Shown: positions 1 through 4,445 of the stretch, piece by piece
How the letters are laid out: each line of letters opens with the position of its first letter
Numbering within the stretch: position 1 is the stretch's first letter
Assembly (NCBI GenBank): GCA_007120055.1
Contig: SKOL01000019.1
Span: 1-5,123, forward strand
Direction of reading: 5' to 3'
Length of the DNA: 5,123 nt
DNA from: Anaerobacillus sp.
GTDB lineage: Bacteria; Bacillota; Bacilli; Bacillales_H; Anaerobacillaceae
Notes under the pieces: model-generated
What the model was told of the DNA's origin: nothing
Seen by the model: the letters and a program-made list of their open reading frames with translations, nothing else
Database searches by the model: none
Position numbers and translations under genes: made by a program

Positions 1-46
1 AAAGAACAACACCTTTTTGTAAAATAGCTTGTTTCAACATATCCAT
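1..46 (-). CDS. xpt: xanthine phosphoribosyltransferase, N-terminal 15 codons only (cut by window edge)
   Basis: Xpt transfers a phosphoribosyl group from PRPP to xanthine in cytoplasmic purine salvage. Only the start is present. Reading leftward from the ATG at 46-44 gives MDMLKQAILQKGVVL. This matches the start of Bacillus Xpt as I remember it (MEALKRKIEEEGVVLS), especially the basic helix and the GVVL that follows. An AGGAGG at 61-56 lies 9 nt before the ATG and fits this start; a second in-frame ATG at 40 is less well placed. The catalytic PRPP-binding motif lies outside the window, so the peptide alone is weak evidence. The call rests mainly on the guanine-type riboswitch directly upstream, which in Bacillus commonly controls xpt (usually with the xanthine permease gene pbuX). 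Another gene of the guanine regulon cannot be fully excluded. Confidence 0.8.
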   Translation of the reverse strand, partial: MDMLKQAILQKGVVL

Positions 47-55
47 GAATGTTAA

Positions 56-61
56 CCTCCT
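56..61 (-). promoter_or_regulatory. ribosome binding site of xpt
   Basis: A perfect AGGAGG on the minus strand, 9 nt from the ATG at 46. It lies just beyond the T-run of the riboswitch terminator, so it is transcribed only when termination is avoided. Confidence 0.8.
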
Positions 62-132
62 AAAAATAAAAAAGCTCGAATTCTACTATTCACACATAAA
101 AAGACTATGAGTGAATGATAGAATCCGAGCTT
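61..132 (-). terminator. riboswitch-controlled intrinsic terminator in the xpt leader
   Basis: A long hairpin on the minus strand. The arms pair 126-132 with 72-78 (7 bp), 119-124 with 80-85 (6 bp), 111-116 with 88-93 (6 bp) and 107-109 with 95-97 (3 bp), with small mismatches between blocks and a loop at 98-106. The 3' arm runs straight into TTTTTTATTTTTA (73 down to 61). It is the OFF structure of the riboswitch. The 5' arm (120 to 103) is also complementary to the 3' side of the aptamer, as given in the antiterminator entry. Confidence 0.92.
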
Positions 133-211
133 AAACGTAGCGAATCGGAAAAAATCAATAACTATATACCAAGAATCAGAAGGTAGAAATAGTTATCATC
201 CACTCGTAGTC
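103..211 (-). promoter_or_regulatory. antiterminator of the xpt riboswitch (pairing of 194-211 with 103-120)
   Basis: On the minus-strand RNA, 211-194 pairs with 120-103 over 18 positions: 16 Watson-Crick pairs, one G-U and one C-A mismatch. The first segment contains the 3' strand of aptamer helix P1 (208-202) and the specificity base at 209. The second contains most of the terminator's 5' arm. The antiterminator therefore excludes both the folded aptamer and the terminator. Ligand binding would hold P1 and release the terminator, giving repression by guanine. A smaller hairpin (189-196 with 158-165) may form in the spacer. Confidence 0.8.
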
Positions 212-270
212 GAATCATTTACGGTAATTCGGTAGAAACTTGCAGGCCATATCCCTGCGATTATACGAGT
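202..270 (-). ncRNA. purine riboswitch aptamer, guanine/hypoxanthine class
   Basis: A complete purine aptamer on the minus strand. P1 pairs 270-264 with 208-202 (ACTCGTA with TACGAGT). P2 is GCAGG/CCTGC, with the loop and junction ATATGG and AAGTTTCTACC typical of the family. P3 is CGAAT/ATTCG around the loop TACCGTAAATG. The conserved cores TATAATCGC, GATATGG, AGTTTCTACC, CCGTAAATG and CGACTACGAG follow the B. subtilis xpt aptamer closely. The base equivalent to position 74, next to P1, is C (complement of g209), which selects guanine or hypoxanthine; adenine riboswitches have U there. The expression platform is transcription termination. Confidence 0.96.
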
Positions 271-292
271 ATTTATATAATTTATTGAAGTG

Positions 293-321
293 ATTATAGC
301 ATAAGTTTTGTTAAGTGAACA
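293..321 (-). promoter_or_regulatory. sigma-A type promoter of the xpt leader (extended -10)
   Basis: On the minus strand TATGCTATAAT gives a perfect -10 (TATAAT, 298-293) with an upstream TGn. The -35 is poor: the best matches lie around 314-321 (for example TTCACT at 319-314), as is usual when an extended -10 is present. Transcription would start near 286, about 16 nt before the aptamer. Confidence 0.7.
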
Positions 322-382
322 GTGTTTTTCCGAATGATTTTTAGTTTTGTTATCTGAATATTCGTCATTTATACGTATTTCT

Positions 383-505
383 TTATTTTTTATTTAGTTT
401 ACTTAAGATTTCCGCCCTATCTTTATCAGAAAACAACTTTAATTTGTAAAGCAATTCAGTATAATTTAAGATCCGTCGAGCTGGAAATTTTTTATCTTTT
501 TTCAT
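383..505 (-). CDS. small basic hypothetical protein, 40 aa
   Basis: I do not recognise this protein. The peptide from the ATG at 505-503 is 40 residues, with a very basic start (MKKDKKFPARR), a predicted amphipathic helical stretch (about residues 11-25), and a second short helix after FSDKDRAEI ending in KLNKK. About a third of the residues are Lys or Arg. There is no signal peptide or membrane segment. An open frame extends upstream to an ATG at 595, but I chose 505 because GAGGTGG lies 5 nt before it and the longer version would overlap the promoter at 552-581. A nucleic-acid-binding or small regulatory role would fit the charge, but that is a guess. The gene is co-oriented with xpt yet has its own promoter, and the xpt promoter starts anew behind it. 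No clear terminator is visible between 300 and 383. Confidence 0.6.
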   Translation of the reverse strand: MKKDKKFPARRILNYTELLYKLKLFSDKDRAEILSKLNKK

Positions 506-551
506 TGTGTCCACCTCTTTCCTTAAGGCAAAAAAATTGTTGTTATTAAAC

Positions 552-581
552 AATATATGAAGAGTTGTACGATATTGACAA
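552..581 (-). promoter_or_regulatory. promoter of the 40-aa gene
   Basis: On the minus strand TTGTCA (581-576) is followed after 18 nt by TATATT (557-552), each one base off consensus. Transcription would start near 545, leaving a leader of about 40 nt. The -35 occupies almost the same bases as the -35 of the promoter on the opposite strand. Confidence 0.55.
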
Positions 582-616
582 TCCTTAATGAACATAGTAA
601 ATTTATATATTATAAT
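575..616 (+). promoter_or_regulatory. promoter(s) for the EIIA-antiterminator unit
   Basis: A perfect TTGACA at 575-580 is followed after 17 nt by TAAATT (598-603, 4 of 6). A perfect TATAAT at 611-616 is an alternative -10, with the weaker TGAACA (589-594) 16 nt upstream. Either start gives a leader of about 75-90 nt before the RAT. No better promoter is visible between 617 and 697. Confidence 0.5.
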
Positions 617-630
617 TCATGTTCCGAATG

Positions 631-663
631 TTGAATACACGTAGCAAGCATTTACGTATTCAA
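631..663 (+). repeat. imperfect inverted repeat in the leader, with a weak cre-like sequence
   Basis: TTGAATACACGTA (631-643) and TACGTATTCAA (653-663) pair apart from a 2-nt bulge, around a 9-nt loop. There is no T-run, so it is not a terminator. On the minus strand 657-643 (ACGTAAATGCTTGCT) matches the catabolite responsive element pattern except at two conserved positions, so CcpA control is only a possibility. Confidence 0.3.
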
Positions 664-696
664 TAGTGATGATACTTACAAATAAAATATTAATCA

Positions 697-725
697 GGAT
701 TGTTACTGGTCAGCAGGCAAAACCT
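697..725 (+). promoter_or_regulatory. RAT (ribonucleic antiterminator) site for a SacT/LicT-family protein
   Basis: The 29-nt element starts GGATTGTTACTGG and ends AGCAGGCAAAACCT. It follows the RAT consensus recognised by BglG-family RNA-binding domains in Bacillus (sacP, sacB, bglP): the GGATTG / CAAAACC closing regions, and the CTG / CAG stem with a short loop. Its 3' end (719-725) is also the start of the terminator stem that follows, so the two structures exclude each other. The PRD antiterminator encoded at 1510-2340 is the likely ligand, giving positive autoregulation. Confidence 0.93.
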
Positions 726-768
726 AAAGTACGTAAAGGAGATTCCTTTATGTGTTTTAGGTTTTTTT
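719..768 (+). terminator. leader terminator overlapping the RAT
   Basis: A continuous hairpin: 719-739 pairs with 745-765, with a 5-nt loop (740-744) and only G-U wobbles as imperfections. The T-run 762-768 begins within the 3' arm. It stops transcription before the EIIA gene unless a bound antiterminator protein stabilises the RAT, which uses 719-725. Confidence 0.93.
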
Positions 769-814
769 ATTTGTAATTGTGGAATTCTAACGAAAAAAAG
801 AAAGGATGATATTG

Positions 815-1327
815 ATGTTAAAAAAATTATTTGGTTTTGGTAAAGAAGAAAAAGTAGCAAAGATCGAAGAGGAGGAGTTAGTTGCTCCCTTAACTGGAAA
901 GTTAGTTAAACTTGAAGACGTCCCTGACCCAACGTTTGCTCAAAAGATGATGGGGGATGGATTTGCGGTTGAGCCGTCTGAAGGTTTAGTTACATCGCCT
1001 ATTAATGGAGAAATTGTTCAAGTCTTTCCGACAAAGCATGCGATTGGAATTAAATCTGAAGGTGGTTTAGAGATTTTAATTCATATCGGTTTAGAAACAG
1101 TAAATATGAAAGGCGAAGGTTTTACGACTTTAATTAAAGAAGGAGATAAAGTGAAAGTAGGAGACCGGTTAGTGGAATTTTCATTAGATTTAGTCAAAGA
1201 AAAAGCTTCTAGCACGGTTACCCCAATTATTATTACGAATGGTGATGCAGTAAGTGAACTTGTTAAAGAAAATGTTACAGACGTCACTCAAGGTACTACG
1301 AAAGTATTACAAGTGAAACTTAAATAG
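815..1327 (+). CDS. crr: stand-alone PTS glucose-family EIIA component
   Basis: This cytoplasmic phosphocarrier accepts phosphate from HPr and passes it to a membrane EIIB/EIIC sugar permease. The product is 170 aa and is all one EIIA-Glc domain: VAPLTGKLVKLEDVPDPTFAQKMMGDGFAVEP (about 23-54), SPINGEIVQVFPTKHAIGI (61-79) and ILIHIGLETVNMKGEGF (87-103). H90 is the phosphorylated histidine and H75 the second active-site histidine, at the same numbers as in E. coli Crr (169 aa). B. subtilis YpqE is of similar size. I chose the ATG at 815, since AAAGGA (801-806) lies 8 nt before it; the ATG at 806 lies inside that ribosome binding site. TAG is followed at once by TAA. No EIIB or EIIC domain is encoded nearby, so it probably serves permeases that lack their own IIA domain, such as the sucrose or trehalose type. 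Which sugar is unknown. RAT and terminator control its expression. Confidence 0.93.
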   Translation: MLKKLFGFGKEEKVAKIEEEELVAPLTGKLVKLEDVPDPTFAQKMMGDGFAVEPSEGLVTSPINGEIVQVFPTKHAIGIKSEGGLEILIHIGLETVNMKGEGFTTLIKEGDKVKVGDRLVEFSLDLVKEKASSTVTPIIITNGDAVSELVKENVTDVTQGTTKVLQVKLK

Positions 1328-1414
1328 TAAACGCATCTGACTTCCTTAAAATTTAAAGAGGCGCCCCTATACAAACATCATTATTTTATTTAAGATTATG
1401 GGTAGCTAGTTTAA

Positions 1415-1484
1415 TGAATTTCATAATTCAATATTGACGCCATTAAGTATCTATATGGCTCATTTTAGGTAATTATGAAATTCA
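1415..1484. repeat. nested inverted repeat between the EIIA and antiterminator genes
   Basis: The outer arms are perfect over 14 bp: TGAATTTCATAATT (1415-1428) and AATTATGAAATTCA (1471-1484). Inside them TGAcGCCAT (1435-1443) pairs with ATGGCTCA (1455-1462) over 8 bp with one bulged C, leaving an 11-nt loop. No T-run follows on either strand, so it is not a usual intrinsic terminator. It ends 10 nt before the AAGGAG of the next gene. An RNA processing or stability element, or a protein operator, are possible roles. The stretch before it (1328-1414) shows no gene. Confidence 0.75.
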
Positions 1485-1494
1485 CTCAGTTAAA

Positions 1495-1500
1495 AAGGAG
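1495..1500 (+). promoter_or_regulatory. ribosome binding site of the antiterminator gene
   Basis: AAGGAG 9 nt before the ATG at 1510; the following AAGGAAG adds further purine-rich complementarity. Confidence 0.75.
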
Positions 1501-1509
1501 AAGGAAGCA

Positions 1510-2340
1510 ATGAAAATTAAAAAAGTTTTGAATAATAACGCTGTCATTGTTAATGAGGATGGTACTGAAAAAATAGTGATGGGTTCTGGTATCGCTTTCC
1601 AAAAAAAGAAAAATGATATCGTGCCGAAAGCTAAAATCGAAAAAGTCTTCGTAATGGAAGATGCTCTTGAGTATGAAAAGTTCCAAGAAATTTTAAGCAC
1701 ACTCCCTATGGAGCATATAAAAATAGCTGAAGAAATTATTAGTTACGCTGAAGGTGTCCTCATGGCCCCGTTAAATGATCATATTCACGTTGCATTAACA
1801 GATCATTTATCTTTTGCAATAGAACGTCTAAAACAAGGTTATGTTATTCAAAATAAATTGCTAGCAGAAATTAAGGCTTTATATAAAAAAGAATATGAAA
1901 TAGGTCTTTGGGCAAAACAGAGAATAAATGAGCAAATGAACATCGATATTCCAGAAGATGAAGTGGGCTATATTGCCCTCCATATTCATACAGCTAAAAT
2001 GAATCGAACGAGTGTTAAAACTACTCTAGATGTGACAACGTTTATCAGTGATGTGGTTGAACTAGTTGAGAAAGAATTTAAGATTAAAATTAAAGACCAA
2101 TCGGTAGCGTATCAACGACTTTTAACTCATTTAAGGTTTGCCTTTCAAAGGCTACAAGAACAAGAGCCGTTTCATGAAATTGATGAAGAAATGCTACAAG
2201 TGATTAAAAAAAATCATAAAAAAGCATATCAAGTCGCCGAAAAAATTTCTTCCATGGTTAAAACCGATTACGGATATGAATTACCATTGTCTGAACATGC
2301 ATATATTGCATTACACATTCAAAGACTAGCAGAAAAATAA
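1510..2340 (+). CDS. sacT: PRD-containing transcription antiterminator, SacT/LicT type (BglG family)
   Basis: This RNA-binding protein stabilises RAT hairpins so that RNA polymerase reads through overlapping terminators in sugar-PTS operons. The 276 residues give the full family layout. The RNA-binding domain is at 1-57, with KVLNNNAVIV and MGSGIAFQKKKND. PRD1 is at about 65-165 and PRD2 at about 172-275. The four phosphorylatable histidines are all present: H99 (LTDH) and H158 (IALHIH) in PRD1, H207 (LLTH) and H269 (IALHIQ) in PRD2. In the family the sugar-specific EII inactivates through PRD1 and HPr activates through PRD2. Wording such as VMGSGIAFQKKKND and QNKLLAEIKALYKKEYEIGLWA is closest, from memory, to B. 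subtilis SacT, but the inducing sugar cannot be read from the sequence; LicT- or GlcT-like specificity is possible. Only one RAT is visible here, upstream of the EIIA gene, so this gene is probably expressed by read-through and regulates itself. Confidence 0.93.
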   Translation: MKIKKVLNNNAVIVNEDGTEKIVMGSGIAFQKKKNDIVPKAKIEKVFVMEDALEYEKFQEILSTLPMEHIKIAEEIISYAEGVLMAPLNDHIHVALTDHLSFAIERLKQGYVIQNKLLAEIKALYKKEYEIGLWAKQRINEQMNIDIPEDEVGYIALHIHTAKMNRTSVKTTLDVTTFISDVVELVEKEFKIKIKDQSVAYQRLLTHLRFAFQRLQEQEPFHEIDEEMLQVIKKNHKKAYQVAEKISSMVKTDYGYELPLSEHAYIALHIQRLAEK

Positions 2341-2358
2341 ACATATATGGTGAGCAAA

Positions 2359-2398
2359 AAAAAAGTCCAGTTTCCTGAGTACTGATGCTTTTTTATTG
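2359..2398 (+). terminator. probable terminator after the antiterminator gene
   Basis: AAAAAAG (2359-2365) pairs with CTTTTTT (2388-2394), and CAGT (2368-2371) with ACTG (2381-2384) inside it, separated by a small unpaired TC/ATG. It looks like a decayed A-stem/T-stem terminator, and another T-run follows at 2404-2410. Efficiency is uncertain because of the internal mismatch and AT-only outer stem. Confidence 0.5.
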
Positions 2399-2399
2399 G

Positions 2400-2580
2400 T
2401 CACTTTTTTTGTGTTTAATAGTTGGTTAGGTGGTTTGTTAGTTAGTTGGAAAGCCGGAAATTTGGAAAAGAAATTCATAACTGATATGAGAAAAATGCTC
2501 GGTTGCTTTTCTTGAGTGAGTCTCTAAAATTTGTCAGAATTTCACAGCGAAGCGAAAGAAAGGAGGCCGACAATTTCATT
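2400..2580. other. gene-free stretch with a possible dispersed repeat
   Basis: From 2411 to 2449 the sequence is a simple G/T-rich run built of GTTGG and TTAG units. From about 2455 to 2577 it is less A/T-rich and contains GCGAAGCG, a strong AAAGGAGG (2559-2566) with no ATG, GTG or TTG behind it, and an imperfect inverted repeat (AAATTTGTC 2527-2535 with GACAATTT 2569-2576). A 34-codon open frame runs on the minus strand (2579-2475, MKLSASFLSLRCEIL...) without a ribosome binding site. I do not call it a gene. It may be part of a repeated intergenic element. Confidence 0.3.
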
Positions 2581-2590
2581 AATTATAGTT

Positions 2591-2623
2591 AATTTTCTAT
2601 TTATTTTAATTTTTTAGAAAACA
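2591..2623 (+). promoter_or_regulatory. two CodY-like boxes upstream of cimA
   Basis: 2591-2605 (AATTTTCTATTTATT) and 2609-2623 (ATTTTTTAGAAAACA) each match the CodY consensus AATTTTCWGAAAATT at 11 of 15 positions. Together their outer halves, TTTTCTA (2593-2599) and TAGAAAA (2615-2621), form a perfect inverted repeat just upstream of the -35. CodY represses branched-chain amino acid genes in Bacillus, which suits cimA. The local A/T richness makes chance matches likely, so this is a suggestion only. Confidence 0.35.
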
Positions 2624-2625
2624 CA

Positions 2626-2654
2626 TAGAAATAATAAATAAGCTATGGTATACT
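2626..2654 (+). promoter_or_regulatory. promoter of cimA (extended -10)
   Basis: TAGAAA (2626-2631, 4 of 6), a 17-nt spacer and TATACT (2649-2654, 5 of 6) with an upstream TGG giving an extended -10. Transcription would start near 2661, giving a leader of about 70 nt. Within that leader GCATTAT (2660-2666) can pair with ATAATGC (2709-2715), just ahead of the ribosome binding site. Confidence 0.6.
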
Positions 2655-2718
2655 TTTAGGCATTATCAAATAGAGTTTTAGTGATGAGACTCGTTAAAGT
2701 ATTACATTATAATGCATT

Positions 2719-2725
2719 GGGGGAA
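2719..2725 (+). promoter_or_regulatory. ribosome binding site that sets the TTG start of cimA
   Basis: GGGGGAA ends 5 nt before the TTG at 2731. An in-frame TAA at 2710-2712 shuts out longer versions, and no ATG or GTG lies between it and the DTTLRDGT motif, so TTG is the only usual start available. Confidence 0.7.
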
Positions 2726-2730
2726 TTAGC

Positions 2731-4356
2731 TTGAGAGAACAAGTTTTTCTCTTTGATACGACTTTGCGTGATGGTACGCAAGGAGAAGGAGTTAGCTTAT
2801 CAGTCGACGATAAATTAAAGATTGTTGAAAAACTTGATCAACTAGGAGTTCATTATATAGAGGGCGGTTGGCCTGGAAGTAATCCGAAAGATATGGAGTT
2901 TTTCAAAAGAGTTCAAGAAGTAAACTTACAAAAGGCAACGATTACAGCGTTCGGTAGTACGAGAAGAATCGGTATAAAAGCAGATGAAGATGAGAATTTA
3001 CAAAAGTTGGTTGAAAGTGGTGTAAAGGCAGCAGCGATTTTCGGAAAAACATGGGACTTCCAAGTAAAAGAGGCGATCGGAACAACGCTTGATGAAAATT
3101 TACAAATGATCTATGATTCAGTGTTATTTTTAAAACAAAGTGGTCTAGAAGTTATTTTCGATGCTGAGCATTTTTTTGATGGCTATAAAAACAATCGGCA
3201 ATATGCGATTGAAGCTATTTTGTCAGCAGAAAAAGCGGGTGCGAGCTGTATTGCTCTTTGTGACACAAACGGTGGCACTCTACCGCATGAAATTTATGAA
3301 ATTGTAAAAGACGTTTGTAGTAAAGTGAGTGTTCAAGTGGGCATTCATTGTCATAATGATGGTGAAGTGGCCGTCGCAAATTCAGTTGCTGGTATTCAAG
3401 CAGGAGCAAGGCATGTGCAGGGAACGGTGAATGGTTACGGTGAGCGTTGTGGAAATGCCAATTTAATTTCGGTAATTCCAAACTTACAAATGAAGTTAAA
3501 CTTTGATTGTATAAGTGAAGAAAATTTAACTAAGTTGACTTCAATTTCTAAATACGTGCATGAAATTGCTAATCAGTCTGCTCCAAGTAATCAACCATTC
3601 GTAGGAAAAAGCGCTTTTGCTCATAAAGGTGGAATGCATGTAAGTGCAGTATTGAAACATCCTGAGACGTATGAACATGTAAAGCCAGAAGCGTTAGGGA
3701 ATGCTCGTCGTGTTCTCGTTTCAGAACTATCAGGACAAAGTAATTTGTTATTTAAGGCAAAAGAGTGGAACTATCGATTTGATAAAAAAGATCCATCAAG
3801 TAAAAAGTTGCTTGAAACGGTTAAAGAAAAAGAACATGAAGGATACCAATATGAAGCAGCAGAAGCATCTTTTGAGCTATTAGTAAAGAAAAGCTTCGAT
3901 CAATGGAAAGATTATTTCACATTAGACTATTACAAAATTTTTATTGAGAAAAACGGTGAGCAAGCATTTTCAACTGAAGCGGTAGTTAAGCTTTGTGTTA
4001 AAAATGAAGTAGTGTTAACTGCTGCTGAAGGGAATGGCCCTGTTAATGCACTAGACCATGCGTTACGCAAAGGATTGGAACAATTTTATCCAATTATAAA
4101 AAATATGTATTTATCAGATTATAAAGTACGTGTTCTCGATGAAACAGATGCAACAGCATCGAAAGTTCGCGTGTTAATTGAGTCTTCCGATGGTAACGAA
4201 AAGTGGAGCACAATCGGTGTTTCAGGGAATATCATAAAAGCAAGTTGGTTAGCTCTCATTGATAGTGTTCAATATTATTTAATGAAACACGATAGTGAAA
4301 TTGAGCTCAACCATCCAAAACAAGATGAGCATTGTTTAGGGGTAAGTAATCATTGA
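2731..4356 (+). CDS. cimA: citramalate synthase
   Basis: CimA condenses pyruvate with acetyl-CoA to (R)-citramalate, the first step of the threonine-independent route to 2-oxobutyrate and so to isoleucine. The 541-aa product has an N-terminal HMGL-like TIM barrel (about 5-275) with the signature FDTTLRDGTQGEG (8-20, metal ligand D14), the HxH metal motif GIHCHNDGEVAVANS (204-218) and GTVNGYGERCGNANL (231-245). A linker follows with FVGKSAFAHKGGMHVSAV (290-307), then a C-terminal LeuA-type allosteric domain (about 395-520) with EGNGPVNALDHALR (433-446), normally the site of feedback inhibition by isoleucine. The opening DTTLRDGTQGEG, the ALCDTNGGTLPHEI segment and the length (family about 520-540) separate it from 2-isopropylmalate synthase LeuA, the nearest alternative along with other members of this family. 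Translation starts at TTG. No terminator follows before the trpB-like gene 85 nt downstream. Confidence 0.93.
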   Translation: MREQVFLFDTTLRDGTQGEGVSLSVDDKLKIVEKLDQLGVHYIEGGWPGSNPKDMEFFKRVQEVNLQKATITAFGSTRRIGIKADEDENLQKLVESGVKAAAIFGKTWDFQVKEAIGTTLDENLQMIYDSVLFLKQSGLEVIFDAEHFFDGYKNNRQYAIEAILSAEKAGASCIALCDTNGGTLPHEIYEIVKDVCSKVSVQVGIHCHNDGEVAVANSVAGIQAGARHVQGTVNGYGERCGNANLISVIPNLQMKLNFDCISEENLTKLTSISKYVHEIANQSAPSNQPFVGKSAFAHKGGMHVSAVLKHPETYEHVKPEALGNARRVLVSELSGQSNLLFKAKEWNYRFDKKDPSSKKLLETVKEKEHEGYQYEAAEASFELLVKKSFDQWKDYFTLDYYKIFIEKNGEQAFSTEAVVKLCVKNEVVLTAAEGNGPVNALDHALRKGLEQFYPIIKNMYLSDYKVRVLDETDATASKVRVLIESSDGNEKWSTIGVSGNIIKASWLALIDSVQYYLMKHDSEIELNHPKQDEHCLGVSNH

Positions 4357-4378
4357 GGCGTTATGTTATTAGGTGATA

Positions 4379-4407
4379 TTGAAATTGTTGGAATTTACTG
4401 ATAGTAT
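4379..4407 (+). promoter_or_regulatory. possible promoter ahead of the trpB-like gene
   Basis: TTGAAA (4379-4384, 5 of 6), a 17-nt spacer and TAGTAT (4402-4407, 4 of 6), with TGA in front giving an extended -10. It would start transcription about 27 nt before the ATG at 4442. As there is no terminator after cimA, read-through could also supply the gene. Confidence 0.4.
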
Positions 4408-4426
4408 TAAGTTAGTTTAGAGATTG

Positions 4427-4445
4427 AAAGGATGAGATGAGATGA
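4427..4445 (+). promoter_or_regulatory. ribosome binding site and triple GATGA at the trpB-like start
   Basis: AAAGGA (4427-4432) lies 9 nt before the ATG at 4442. GATGA is repeated three times in tandem (4431-4445). The first two copies create ATG AGA TGA start-stop units in the other two frames at 4432 and 4437. Only the third ATG opens the long frame. Confidence 0.6.

Noticed and set aside
506..595. Upstream extension of the small minus-strand frame to an ATG at 595 (70 aa in total)
   Set aside because: The extra 30 residues cover the promoter and leader, have no ribosome binding site, and are low-complexity (NNNN). The ATG at 505 has a good GAGGTGG.
806..814. ATG at 806 as start of the EIIA gene
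   Set aside because: This ATG overlaps the AAAGGA ribosome binding site. The ATG at 815 has correct spacing and gives the family length and histidine numbering.
1081..1287. Minus-strand open frame inside the EIIA gene
   Set aside because: Shadow of the coding strand: no ribosome binding site and no recognisable domain.
1415..1484. The nested inverted repeat as an intrinsic terminator or second RAT
   Set aside because: There is no T-run on either strand, and the sequence has none of the RAT consensus bases.
1482..1700. Two overlapping minus-strand frames at the start of the antiterminator gene
   Set aside because: Phe/Ile-rich peptides from reading the A-rich coding strand backwards; they overlap a clearly conserved RNA-binding domain.
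2411..2449. TRAP (tryptophan attenuation protein) binding site in the TTAG/GTTGG-rich run
   Set aside because: Only four UAG triplets at irregular spacing (1-9 nt). TRAP sites need about 9-11 GAG/UAG repeats spaced by 2-3 nt.
2400..2730. T-box leader ahead of cimA
   Set aside because: The conserved T-box sequence (AGGGTGGNACCGCG) and its antiterminator partner are absent. The AGGTGG at 2429-2434 is part of the G/T-rich run.
3215..3481. Minus-strand open frame inside cimA
   Set aside because: It lies opposite the conserved HxH and GERCGN motifs of cimA, with His/Leu-rich composition typical of an antisense shadow.
3701..3883. Plus-strand 60-codon frame inside cimA in another frame
   Set aside because: It overlaps the intact cimA reading frame, which runs through to the LeuA domain without a frameshift, and has no translation signals.
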